Assembly (NCBI RefSeq): GCF_036588685.1
Contig: NC_086380.1
Location: 67,654,180 to 67,718,179 of the forward strand
From: Mytilus trossulus
Lineage: Eukaryota > Mollusca > Bivalvia > Mytilida > Mytilidae
DNA: 64,000 nucleotides
Reading direction: 5' to 3'
The notes under the pieces are model-generated. The model made no database searches. It saw nothing but the letters and a program-made list of their open reading frames with translations, and was not told the DNA's origin. Within the stretch, counting starts at the first letter, position 1. Each line of letters opens with the position of its first letter. A program made the position numbers and the translations under genes. Shown one piece after another: positions 21,797 through 32,030 of the stretch.

Positions 21797-21960
21797 TCCG
21801 GACCATATGAGTATTTGGACCATACGCGTATGGTCATGACCATATGTGTATACTCATATGGTCCGACCACGTATGGTCGGACCATATGAGTATAATACTA
21901 GTTTGGCTATTAACGGGCCAGACCATATGAGTATTTTGACCATATAAGTTTTGTTTTCAA
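21797..21960. repeat. Cluster of overlapping palindromes built on GGACCATATGAGTAT
   Basis: GACCATATGAGTAT occurs at 21801, 21879 and near 21920, and its complement at 21850-21865. An 18-bp perfect palindrome GACCATACGCGTATGGTC sits at 21818-21835, and a related one, GACCACGTATGGTC, at 21865-21878. The function is unknown. They could be a hairpin-forming element end. Confidence 0.7.
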
Positions 21961-22854
21961 ATTAAATTATAAACGTTTCAATAATACAAAATTTTTATCT
22001 AAAAACAAGTGATGATTTCATGACAATATATTAATTTTATAATCCAAAAAAGACGAAAAATTAGATATTGATGCCAAAGTTAGTTTGTATCGCTAGTTAC
22101 ATTTTTGCACGTAGGCTTAGGTGACATTCACTTGTACACGGCATCATAGCTTTTTAGCATTTGCAAGAAATTTGTGTACGATCCTTTTCATTTACACCTT
22201 TTTTTTGCGAGTGAAAGGGTTTCCTTTTTTCTGCTGCGTACAGTGATACCGAGGTCTTTGGCCATTCTGATGTTTACGTTTTTGTAAAAAGCTCTAGATC
22301 TCAAATATTGTAAAATGACTGCAATACATCAAATTCACAACACAACTTAAATTAACTGTGTTACTTTCCAGTGACTTGTTGTGTAACAGTTCATAATTTT
22401 TTTTTTCAAATTTATTATTTTTGGTCGACATATATCACTCGTAATAACAAATTGGTATGGACCATCGGTATGACCATTGGTATAACATGTGTTTACTATA
22501 AATTTGACAAATAAGTAAAATTAACTTTGTGAAAATTCTTATTTTTATTTAGGTTATCTTTTCATCATAATTTTGATAGGAGGGCACATTTGGCTTGCTG
22601 TTTAGATCAGAAGTTCCTATTTTTGTACTATCAAACTTTCGGGAACCAGAACGCTCTGTTATGCAAATAAAGGTTCGTTGAATTTTTCAGCACATTTCCG
22701 GATAAGGTACTGTTTTGACATGAAATAAATGCCACTTATTTAAACATAAGATTAAGTAGCCATTAATGCTTGAAATTGCAGAATTTAACATAGAAAGCAA
22801 TGAGGCTATGAATGAGGGCGTTTATACCTATTAATACGTTTCAAAAAGTACAAC
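21961..22854. other. No gene seen
   Basis: AT-rich sequence. A weak echo of the palindrome motif ('tatggaccatcggtatgacc') appears at about 22456-22475. Confidence 0.35.
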
Positions 22855-22880
22855 TAATAAAATTAACGGTACCAATTTTC

Positions 22881-22930
22881 TTGCACCAGATGCGCATTTC
22901 GACAATACATATCTCTTCAGTGATGCTCGT
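22881..22930 (-). ncRNA. Hammerhead ribozyme, core intact
   Basis: Minus strand: stem I GCATCA pairs with TGGTGC (6 bp, one GU). The first core strand is CTGAAGA, which fits CUGANGA because position 7 is free. Stem II GATA/TGTC has loop TGTAT and one GU pair, followed by GAAA. A short stem III ATG/CAT has a CG loop. The cleavage-site C is at 22889. All invariant core bases are present. Short stem III is typical of PLE and retrozyme hammerheads. Confidence 0.75.
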
Positions 22931-23230
22931 GGCCAAAATATTTGAAATCCAAAGCTTATATAAAAGATGAAGAGCAATAATCCAAAAGGTCCAAAAAGTA
23001 TAGCCAAATCCATGAAAGGAATCAGAGCTTTGCATGAGGGAGATACATTCCTTAATTTCTAATAATTTCTAATATTTTATAACAGCAAATTTTAGTGACA
23101 CAAAAAATCCGTATTTTCATGCCAGTACCGAAGTACTGGCTACTGGGCTGGTGATACCCTCGGGGACTTATAGTCCACCAGCAGAGGCATCGACCCAGTG
23201 GTAGTAATAAAATTAACGGTACCAATGTTC

Positions 23231-23280
23231 TTGCACCAGATGCGCATTTCGACAATACATGTCTTTTCAGTGATGCTCGT
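23231..23280 (-). ncRNA. Hammerhead ribozyme, core mutated (G8 to A)
   Basis: Same fold as the copy 350 bp away, with a perfect stem II GACA/TGTC. The core strand reads CTGAAAA, so the invariant G8 is A. G8 takes part in catalysis, so this copy should be inactive or very weak. Confidence 0.7.
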
Positions 23281-23366
23281 GGCCAAAATATTTGAAATCC
23301 AAAGCTTATATAAAAGATGAAGAGCAATAATCCAAAAGGTCCAAAAAGTATAGCCAAATCCATGAC

Positions 23367-24344
23367 TTTTTCAATATTTGATGCATTCTGAAATCGCAAT
23401 ATTTCTGAGTAATAATCCAACACTCAATAGATAAGTATCAAATACTGACAACAAAGATTCGTGATAAAAGTAATCGACATATATTGTTTTTAAATTGCTC
23501 GAAACGGTCTTTTAGTCTGATCTGACAGTTACTGTTTTGGTATTTTCAAAATTATCATTATGATTAAACAAAATGCCAAAAACATGAACTAGTTTCATTT
23601 ATCAATAGATTTTACATTCATTTATAGTTGCTCTTCTGGTCTAATTATACCTCTGTTTAAAAAAAATATTATGGTTATTTTTTGGGGGGAAAATGTATTA
23701 GTCATACTGATTTGAATAAACATTTACAGTATCGATCATCTTTTGTAGATCAGTTATACTTTCACGACATTATACAGTCAGCGTACATTCACAAATATAG
23801 ATTTAACATTTTAAGTTCATATGTTATACAATTTTGTGAAATGAGATCCATATAATTGACAAATAATGAGTACAGCAGAGGGGATAATGATTCCACTTGC
23901 ATTAGGAAAATAGTACATTGAAAAACTAAAAAAATGACAATCAAGCTTTACACTGGTTTTTGATGTGCTATATATGGATTTAATGACATTCAAAAGCCTA
24001 CCAGTTATTCTACATCTAAAGAACTTTTGCCATTATTTGTAAAACGGGACACTTTCAAAAGCTCTAGTGTAATCAACGGTTAGTTGTTGATTGTTGGGTT
24101 TTTAACACCACTTTTAGGCTTTTTCGTGGCGGTCAGATTTAATTGTTGTAGGAAGCAGGAGTGCCGGGAAAGCCTCCAACCTCTGATAAGAAAACTGACA
24201 ATCCTAGGCAATCAAGATTGGAGTCGAGTGCATTCGCTTGAGTGGGGTTCGAAAGCACAACGTCCGTGTTCACTGGCAAGTGTTAACAGAAATAGAACTA
24301 CTTAGGTCACTTGGCCGCCGAGTCACATGTATTATCTACAAAGC
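23367..24344. other. No gene seen; possible SINE-like repeat at 24060-24344
   Basis: AT-rich to about 24050. From there to the Naiad start is a GC-richer block with 'gagtggggttcgaaagcaca' (B-box-like) and 'taggtcacttggccgcc'. It may be an interspersed repeat. No coding sequence is supported. Confidence 0.35.
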
Positions 24345-24360
24345 AACGGTAATACATTTT

Positions 24361-26430
24361 ATTAAAATTAAGTATGTCAATAAAGGCTTTGATTTTGTAA
24401 ATATTGCCGGTATATTTAACGACCATTCTGTTAAAGAACAAATTCCTGGATATTTTGACAATACTGAGCTACCTCTTATTTGTTATATTTACAAGAAATC
24501 TACCCGGAAATTTGTGTTTAATTATAGTCAATTGTGTAAAGATGTTAATATCAGTGAAAATACACCTACTTCATGTAATTGCAGTAATTCCGAATATATT
24601 TATGGACCCATTTCCCATGTTATAACAGGAGATCTTAACATCGTTCAAGACCGAGAGTTAAAATCATTTCTCAGTAAAGGACCTAAATATCGTCCCCCAT
24701 CAATTATTAATTGGAATGAGTGTCGTAATATCATCCACGACTCACTCCATACTTACTGTATGAAATGGATAAAACGGGAAAAAGCTGACAAAAAATCTTT
24801 GGACTCTTTTTTTAATTCAGTAATGAAGATAGTTGATATACGTATTCAACATTTTAAAGAACATTTTACTATTAACAATAACCACAATAAACCTATTTCT
24901 CGTATCAAACATAAACTAAAAGAACTAGCCAAGGAATTTGTTTTTGTCCCGGCCGATAAAGCTGCTAATAATATTATTATTGTTTGACGTAAATTTTACA
25001 TCGAGGTTCTGAAAAAGGAAATCACCAATTCACCAACATTCCAACTGACTCCATTTTCAGAAAACGAAATCTGTAACAAACATAAACTTTTAGCCACCGC
25101 TTTACAAGCAGAGCCAAATACAATGAAAGTTCCAACTATGTATTGGCTTCCGAAGCTACACAAAACCCCTTACAAATATAGATTTATTTCGTCTTCAAGC
25201 CATTGTTCAACTACTAAATTGTCTATTATTCTTACCAGCACACTTGGTACAATTAAAAACCTTATAATAAATTGTTCAAATAAGGCCTTCGAAAAAAGTG
25301 GAATAAATTACTTTTGGAGTGTCAAGAACTCGTTGGAAGTACTTGATAAATTGCATGCTTATATTGGTGATTTTGAATCTGTTCAAAGTTTTGATTTTTC
25401 TACCCTGTATACCACATTGCCTCACATTCTCATTAAGAAAAAATTCACACACCTAATTAAATGGGCATTCAAAAAATCAGAATATGAATATATATGTTCA
25501 AACTCTTTTAGGTCATTTTTTAGTAGCAATAAACAAAAAAACTATGTTAATTGGACATGCTTTGATACTATATATGCCCTTGAATTTTTACTAGATAATA
25601 TTTTTGTTCGCTTTGGGGATTCCGTATATCGTCAGATTATCGGAATTCCAATGGGGACTAACTGTGCACCTCTTATTGCGGACCTCTTTTTGTATTGTTA
25701 CGACTTACAATTTATGACAAAAATAAGCAAAGACCCATCAAAACAACATCTGATAAACAAATTTAATAATACTTTTAGATATTTGGATGATATTTTGGCT
25801 CTCAATAATGACGACTTCAGTATGTATATTAATGAAATTTATCCTGGTGAACTCACTTTAAATAAAGCTAATACTAACAATGACCACTGCCCTTTCCTCG
25901 ATCTTGATATCTTTATCACTAACGGAAAGCTGAATACTAAAATTTATGATAAAAGGGATGATTTTTCATTTCCTATCGTTAATTATCCGTTTTTAGATGT
26001 TGACGTTCCCTTGTCACCATCTTACGGTGTTTATATATCTCAACTTGTACGATTCGCTCGTGTATGTAACAATGTTTTAGATTTTAACGAGAGAAATTTA
26101 TGTATTACTGAAAAATTATTACACCAGGGTTTTCGATATCACAAACTAGTCAAAACATTTACTAAATTTTATCATCGGTATAAAGACATCATTCGTAAAT
26201 ATAGCTCAACATGCAGACTTTTTATACGTTCAGGTATTTCACATCCAATTTTTTATGGAAATATTCTTTATAAAGCACAAAGGTGTCAGTATTCACCTCA
26301 TAAACTTACAAAACCTTTGAATAGACTTATTAAGAAGGGATATAATTACGATACTGTTATCAAGTCATTAAAGATTGCATATTTTGGCGTTAATATTGAG
26401 TCACTGATAAGGTCTTTGCGTCGGAACTAA
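24361..26430 (+). CDS. Naiad PLE reverse transcriptase, selenoprotein candidate with one in-frame TGA (partial 5')
   Basis: One frame runs from the truncated 5' edge to TAA 26428-26430, interrupted only by TGA at 24985-24987. There are no frameshifts: codons 24988-25122 continue in frame to the next ATG. Motifs in order: NKGFDFVN; CNC (Naiad CxC signature) followed by SEYIYGPISHVITGDLNIV; FVPADKAANNIIIV-TGA-RKFYI; MYWLPKLHKTPYK; motif A SFDFSTLYTTLPH; motif B GIPMGTNCAP; motif C FRYLDDILALNN; then the thumb. In the full-length Naiad at 54920 the residue aligned with the TGA is Cys563 (ADKAPNSIVFICKSHYI). A TGA replacing Cys, an otherwise intact frame and a SECIS-like 3' fold point to selenocysteine. 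The alternative is a single TGT-to-TGA nonsense mutation in a dead copy. An open frame from ATG 24238 adds non-homologous flank. Confidence 0.8.
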
Positions 26431-26480
26431 ACACATTTATTCTAAAAACAGTTGTTAGCATGACACGGGTTATGTTCTTC

Positions 26481-26546
26481 TCATATATGTTATGATGGTA
26501 TGATACTAAACCCCTTACGGGAAGGATTGTGCCTGATGTTCATATG
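26481..26546 (+). promoter_or_regulatory. SECIS-like element (type II form) in the Naiad 3' UTR
   Basis: Fold by eye. Helix I: TATATG pairs with CATATG (26541-26546). Core quartet: ATGA (26492-26495) opposite TGAT (26534-26537). Helix II: GGTATGATACT (26497-26507) with AGGATTGTGCC (26523-26533), ten pairs including three GU and one A-G mismatch. Apical AAA at 26508-26510, followed by a CCC/GGG mini-stem (26511-26521) as in type II SECIS. The quartet-to-AA distance is 12 nt, in the range known for eukaryotic SECIS. It lies 50 nt after the stop codon of a frame holding an in-frame TGA. Confidence 0.75.
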
Positions 26547-27062
26547 ATGAAATCATAATCTTTCAGTCAGTTTAATTGAAGTCTGGAGCTGGCATGTCAG
26601 TTAACTGCTAGTAGTCTGTTGTTATTTATGTATTATTGTCATTTTGTTTTTTTTCTTTGGTTACATCTTCTGACATCAGACTCGGACTTCTCTTGAACTG
26701 AATTTTAATTTGCGTATTGTTATGCTTTTACTTTTCTACACTGGTTAGAGGTATAGGGGGAGGGTTGAGATCTCACAAACATGTTTAACCCCGCCGCATT
26801 TTTGCGCCTGTCCCAAGTCAGGAGCCGCTGGCCTTTGTTAGTCTTGTATTATTTAAATTTTAGTTTCTTGTGTACAATTTGGAAATTAGTATGGCGTTCA
26901 TTATCACTGAACTAGTATATATTTGTTTAGGGGCCAGCTGAAGGACGCCTCCGGGTGCGGGAATTTCTCGCTACATTGAAGACCTGTTGGTGACCTTCTG
27001 CTGTTGTGTTTTTTTATTTTGGTCGGGTTGTTGTCTCTTTGACACATTTCCATTCTCAATTT

Positions 27063-27691
27063 TACATTTACTTAGAAAAACAATGACAAGGAAAAAAAGG
27101 TCAACAGACAGCGGAGACTGTTTCAAATCCAAGAGAAAAACCACGTTAGGGATCTGTCAATAACTGTTCTTTTCACTCCAATGTAGTAACCTTGTATTCA
27201 GAAACTGGACAAATAACATGAGCTACTTCAGAAATCCAAAAGTAGTTGTTATGGTAATTCACATCCCTTTAAAACAGATACTAACAACTGCTGACAAAAT
27301 ATTTCCAGTATTAAGAATGTTATTAAAAATTTTACACAATATTGAAAGGGTACAGCTTTTTCTACAGCATTCAAATATTCAATCGTGACATTATCATATT
27401 TCAGTCGTATTTGTTAAATCTCTTTTTCTAATTCAGTTTCTATAAAAGTAATGTCTAGTTTTTCATGTACATCTGGTTAAGTTTCTGTACCGATGTACCA
27501 TGTCCGTGCCATAGTTATATGACGTTTAGTTTATAAAATGATCCTGAAATTTTTCAAACATATTTGTGTGTGCATTTTCAGTCTTCGGTCTTCAGAATTT
27601 CTTTGGATTTTTTCTTTCCATAATTTCAAGCATTTGAACACACATCATTATCCCATATAAAAGACCGTCTTTAAACACATTCAAACTTACT
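27063..27691. other. 3' flank of the TRIM-like gene; no other gene
   Basis: Non-coding sequence between the Naiad 3' end and the stop of the minus-strand gene. It should contain the latter's 3' UTR. Confidence 0.35.
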
Positions 27692-29374
27692 CTATTGTAA
27701 AGAATAAAGAAATGCCAACTTCTCTTTGTTCGAAATTAGTAACTTGTTATTTTTTCGATCAAAGAACAGAGCTTGTGGTCCTTTAAGACCATTTTTCGCT
27801 GACAGCAATACTTTGTGTTTGTTTCCGGCTGGTGAAATTACAACGACATTGTTAGAATGATAGCCGGATACGTACACACGTCCGTGATTGTCTACCGCAA
27901 TACCGCGTGCACATTTGAGAGATAATAATGATTCTGTTTTCCATTTAAGTTTTCCTTGAAGATTACGGCATGTAACTGAATCATTAATGTTTATATGATA
28001 AATTTGATCTGACCATATTGCTATGCCGCTACATTGAGACAAATTAGCATTTACTAGCTGTGTAACTGAGTCGTCATCTAAATTTACAACACATAATCCA
28101 CCCTCAAATCCATTATAGAACAATTTTCCGTCGTTGTGAGTTATACCATAAATTTGTGGCCCTACTGGAATAGATTTTTCAGCTTTTCTGTTTTTCATAT
28201 CGATTATCGTAATAGACTTGTTCAAGCCAGATGTAACAACAAGTTTCTGACCGTCTTCCATGAAGTGTACATGAGATGTACGCTCTCCTGGCTGCAATAT
28301 AAAATCTGATGACCCGTCGTTTTTGATGACGTAGATTTTATTACTTGTGTAGCAAGTAAAAATCATTCTTCCATCAGGTAGTAAGGAACAACCAGTTATA
28401 TCCTCGCCAGTTGTTTCCACGGTCTGTGTTAAAGTAAGTCGAATATCATCAATTGAAGCAACAGGCGTCATGGGTACCATTATCTGTGCTTGTTTGTTCT
28501 TCTGTCTTGTTAGTGTGGTATCACTTGGCCTGGTATCTAAGATTATGGTTCCCATCTTGGGTAGAATGGTAGGTAGAGTTTTAAAGGTGTTTTCTTTTTC
28601 AAAAGAAATGATAACATGATTCAATTTATCTTCTTTCAAAAACGATTCTAGGAATTGTTCGTTATTTTTTACATCTTGTTGGATGTGTTTCATAGCCAAG
28701 AAAGTTTGGAGGTCTGATGCATGTTGTTTTAATTTATCTAAATTAGTCTGGCATTCTGTAATTTCCATTTCTTTCTCTTGTATGGATGATATAAAACAAC
28801 TTATTTTCGTGTTTTCCTTTTCCTCAGCTGCATACAACTCATTCATCAGACTTTCCTGCAGTTTATCCAGATGGTTGTTGATCATTAATCGTGTCTGCTG
28901 AATCTCTTTTTCTATTTTGGACTTGTTCTCCTTTAGACTTGTAATGTTCTTTTGTTGATCTTTTCTTAATGTCTGTAAATTGTCTGAAAGTTCCAATAAT
29001 GTATGTTCTATTTCCAAGAATGCGTTCGATGATTTAACCGTTTTTATGACGTCATCAATAGCGTTTAGCTCTTTGCAATCATCATGCGTTTCAACAACAC
29101 AACGTCTACAACATGGACAATCGTGTTTCTTGCAGTATATTTGGTATTTTTCATTATGCTTTGGACAAGTTTGAGTAATTTCCAATATGTTGGTAGGTAA
29201 TTTCTGGTACTCGGAGATTGGAAGAATATTGTGGTCTCTTGAACTCTTTGAAGCTGCATGATGCTCTTTACACTCGTCACAAAGTCCTTCCGCGCATTCG
29301 GAACACCAGACCACCGATGATTTGTTGATATTGCGGTATTCACACACTCCACATACAGTGTGTTTTCTCGACAT
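27692..29374 (-). CDS. TRIM-like protein without RING: two B-boxes, coiled coil, C-terminal beta-propeller
   Basis: 560 aa in a single exon. Residues 8-48 are B-box 1 (C8, C11, C24, C27, C32, C35, H39, H48); 70-100 are B-box 2 (C70, H73, C81, C89, C92, H97); ~105-250 a long coiled coil; ~320-560 NHL-like propeller repeats such as CSLLPDGRMIFTCY, GLCVVNLDDDSVTQL, GIAVDNHGRVYVSGY and PQALFFDRKNNKLL. The RING finger of canonical TRIMs is absent, so direct ubiquitin ligase activity is not expected. Members of this family are TRIM71/TRIM56-like, cytosolic and often scaffolds, and are expanded in bivalves with suspected immune roles. The ATG follows a ttgtag acceptor by one base, so there is an upstream non-coding exon. 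The intact paralogue is at 51450; broken ones are at 14866 and 37861. Confidence 0.85.
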   Translation of the reverse strand: MSRKHTVCGVCEYRNINKSSVVWCSECAEGLCDECKEHHAASKSSRDHNILPISEYQKLPTNILEITQTCPKHNEKYQIYCKKHDCPCCRRCVVETHDDCKELNAIDDVIKTVKSSNAFLEIEHTLLELSDNLQTLRKDQQKNITSLKENKSKIEKEIQQTRLMINNHLDKLQESLMNELYAAEEKENTKISCFISSIQEKEMEITECQTNLDKLKQHASDLQTFLAMKHIQQDVKNNEQFLESFLKEDKLNHVIISFEKENTFKTLPTILPKMGTIILDTRPSDTTLTRQKNKQAQIMVPMTPVASIDDIRLTLTQTVETTGEDITGCSLLPDGRMIFTCYTSNKIYVIKNDGSSDFILQPGERTSHVHFMEDGQKLVVTSGLNKSITIIDMKNRKAEKSIPVGPQIYGITHNDGKLFYNGFEGGLCVVNLDDDSVTQLVNANLSQCSGIAIWSDQIYHININDSVTCRNLQGKLKWKTESLLSLKCARGIAVDNHGRVYVSGYHSNNVVVISPAGNKHKVLLSAKNGLKGPQALFFDRKNNKLLISNKEKLAFLYSLQ

Positions 29375-29385
29375 GCTACAAATCA
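29375..29385 (-). promoter_or_regulatory. 3' splice site one base before the TRIM-like start codon
   Basis: On the minus strand the sequence reads gatttgtag-c-ATG. The same YAG-C-ATG layout precedes the paralogues at 51450 (ttttgcag-c-ATG) and 37861 (tttgtag-c-ATG). It implies a 5' UTR intron ending directly at the coding exon. Confidence 0.6.
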
Positions 29386-29694
29386 GAAGAACACAAACTT
29401 CATGTTTAACTTATTTAGTATATTCATCAAAGTTGTACTTAATTATATTGATGCATGTTTTTGGCTTTAAAAGATATGACTGTTTGGTCTAATAAATAAG
29501 TATACAGATAAAATTAAATGCACGGGTGGTTTGATAGTAATGGAAGTCATTCTAGTCATTGCTGTAAAGTGCTAGAGTTTTTTTTATCCAAATTAATTTG
29601 TTTTGTTCGATTGAGGTTACGAATTACAGAATAAGCTTCAATATTCACTGTGTGTACACTACACCGGCAAACAGGTTTGAATTCGATGGTATCT

Positions 29695-29865
29695 AATATC
29701 CGGAACGGTGACGGAACATTATACCTCAGAGAAAAGGTAGATTTCTGTTCATTTATTTTTTTATTTATGTGATATCGGAATATATATATACAATTTTAAC
29801 TTTTATCTATTTTGAGATCTTATTTGTTCTACGACCGTTCTAGATTAACAGAGAAATAAGAAAAA
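29695..29865 (-). repeat. Upstream region shared with the TRIM-like fragment at 37861
   Basis: Reverse complement resembles 37610-37830: 'ttaatctaggacggttgtag', a tatatata tract, 'ccgatatcac' and 'atgaacagaaa.cta' occur in the same order and orientation relative to each gene. This indicates that the duplication included the 5' flank. Confidence 0.6.
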
Positions 29866-29940
29866 TGTACATCAACTTGACGAGTTGAGTGAACCTTGTT
29901 AAATTGTCCAAATTGTATGGGGAAAATTCCCAAGGTACCT

Positions 29941-30360
29941 AGGATTATAATTTAATACTCCAGACGCGCGTTTCTTCTACATAAGACTTATATAGGGCGC
30001 TTAAAACAAAATAGTTCTAAAGTCAAACAAGTACAATATTTAAGAGCATAACGGACCCAAAATACAAAAAATTGTGACAAATACGGCGAAGGAAATCTAC
30101 TTCTGCGATAAGAAAATCCTTCGTGTTTCACAAAATTCAAACATTTGTAAATAATTTTCTATTAAGACCATATCAAAGATAATCGATGTCAACACCGAAG
30201 TGCTGGATACTGGGCTGGTGATACCCTCGGGGACGAAACATCCACCAGCAGAGGCATCGACCCAGTGGTGTTCAAAGTTATCAAAGGTACCAGGATTATA
30301 GTTCAATACGCCAAACGCTCGTTTCGTCTACATAAGACGCTCAGATAAAAAAAAAGTTGA
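29941..30360 (-). mobile_element. Retrozyme dimer, decayed (about 351-bp spacing)
   Basis: Two copies of the hammerhead end lie at 29942-30000 and 30293-30345, with the hairpin body module between (30190-30272). In the left copy the core reads CTATATAA-like. In the right copy the first core strand is deleted between two 'agcg/tc' segments. GAAA and stem III remain in both. Confidence 0.65.
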
Positions 30361-30936
30361 AGAGCATTGAGGACCCAAAATTCCAAAAAGATATGTCAAA
30401 TACGGATAAATCAATTTATAAGGATAACAAAATCCTTATTTTGTTCGAAAAATTCTAAATGTTGTAAACGAAAAATATTGACGTTGAGAATGCAAAAATA
30501 TCCACTTTGAGCTCATCCATACTTGTATTTCTTCGAAAAAAGTTGTATGTGTATATATATTTATATTATTCCATAATATAAAATTAACAACCCAATAAAC
30601 TAAAACATAACTTTTCTTTGTCTATCAATGTTGCGTCAACGTGCAGGATATTAGATACCATCGAGTCCAAACATGTTTTGCCATAATGATTGTAGATAAG
30701 ACACAATGTTAGTATGCAAAGATTAAAATGCTATATTTAGATATTGCATTTTTTCTTTAATCATGAAACAGAGGCATACATATTTCTCGTAAATTATGAG
30801 CCCTATAGTACAACTTATTGTTCAATTTAGGCAAAATGTTTTTCATGTTTCTTTCATTTTAATTGTTATTTGTCTAACTCATTTTGTGGATCAAAATATT
30901 ACTTTGTTAATTTGATGCGTCATATGTATAACTCTT
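30361..30936. other. No gene seen
   Basis: AT-rich. 30648-30667 ('ggatattagataccatcgag') is the inverse of 29684-29702 and may mark the other end of a larger element containing the retrozyme dimer. Confidence 0.35.
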
Positions 30937-32030
30937 TTAATAACAATAAACAAAAGAACTATGTCAGTTGGACCTGTTTCGATACTATTACTGTCCTTGA
31001 ATTTTTACTAGATAACTTTTTCGTTCGCTTTTAAGGTTCCGCATATCGTAAGGATCGGAATTTCCATGGTACTCACTGTCCACCACTTATTGAGGACCTG
31101 TTTCTGTATTGTTATGAATAATAATTTAAAACTAAATTCAACAAATTTTAAGACCCATCGAAACAACATCTGATTCAAAATTGTGATTACACATTTAGAT
31201 ATTTAGTTGATTTATTGGCTCTAAATAATGACGACTTTAGTATGTACGTTCACTTAAAAAATTTATCCTGGCGAACTGACTTTATATAAAGCTGATACTT
31301 ACAATTAACACTGTCTTTTCTTGGATTTTTATATCTATATTTTTAACCGGAAACTTAACACCAATATTTATGATAAACGAGTTGAGTTTTCATTTACTAT
31401 TTTTAATTATACATTCTTTAATGGTGACGTTTCCTTTTCACCATCTTTTGGAGTTATATATATCAACTTGTTCGATGTGCTTGTGTTTGTAACAACGTTT
31501 TTGATTTCAACGAATGAAACTCTGCTAAACTTAAATGAGAATTTATTTCAAAAGGGTTTTCGATATCACAAACTAGTAAAAAATATTTCCTAACTTTGAT
31601 CATCGGTACAAGGACATCATTAATTTGTAAATATGAATCATCATGCAAGCATCGTATATGTTCATGTATACCACATCCAATATTTTATGGTAAAATTCTT
31701 TACAAAGCACAAATATGTCGGAACTCAAAATCAAACAGTTTCTTTAAACAGAATTATTCCGAAAGGATATATATAGTTACGATATTGTTGTCAAGTCATT
31801 AAGAATTGCATATTTTGGTATTAGTATTGATTCACTTTAAGAGTCTTTGCATTTGAAAATAATCTTTCAGTCAGTTAAAATGCGGTCTAGAACTTACATG
31901 TCAGTAACTGTCTTTTGTTCAATTATGTAACATTGCCATTTTGCTTAGTTGTCTGTTCTTTTGTAAGGCTGTTGACAAAAAAAAGAGGGTCATGTTTAAT
32001 CCAGCATCTGTATGTGCCTATTTAAAAAAA
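30937..32030 (+). pseudogene. Decayed copy of the Sec-type Naiad (RT 3' half)
   Basis: Homologous to 25521-26430 from 'aacaataaacaaaagaacta' onward, through motif B, motif C and the thumb, with many indels and stops. The homology then jumps from the end of the coding region directly to 'aatctttcagtcagttaa' (26557 equivalent), so the SECIS segment is deleted. 'tgtttaatccagc..ctgt' at ~31993 is the UTR block. It is non-functional. Confidence 0.8.

Larger units (their letters stand above)
22855..23366 (-). mobile_element. Retrozyme dimer (head-to-tail repeats, 350-bp monomer)
   Basis: 22855-23016 is repeated almost exactly at 23205-23366, an offset of 350 bp. Each copy carries a minus-strand hammerhead. 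The intervening 23130-23204 holds the hairpin body module. Tandem monomers, each with its own hammerhead, are the defining structure of retrozymes, small non-autonomous retroelements whose transcripts self-cleave and circularise. No protein is encoded; a 123-codon minus-strand open frame across the dimer is incidental. Confidence 0.75.
24345..27062 (+). mobile_element. Naiad-type Penelope-like element, 5'-truncated, with predicted SECIS
   Basis: The element starts abruptly inside the coding sequence, just upstream of the NKGFDFVN block, and lacks the GIY-YIG endonuclease. It has the Naiad CxC motif, a full RT, TAA at 26428-26430, then a ~630-bp 3' UTR with a SECIS-like fold (26481-26546), a 'gttgagatct..accccgccgc' block and a 'gacgcctccgggtgcgggaa' block that recur in other copies (58953-59200, minus). 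Truncation at the 5' end is usual for PLEs. Related decayed copies are at 30937-32030 and 58953-60070. Confidence 0.85.

Noticed and set aside
23052..23423. 123-codon minus-strand frame
   Set aside because: It spans the retrozyme dimer and repeats its own peptide at 22831-23035; explained by the repeat.
24238..24354. True N-terminus of the 24-kb Naiad ORF
   Set aside because: These codons have no counterpart in the full-length Naiad and overlap a repeat-like flank; the element is 5'-truncated near 24350.
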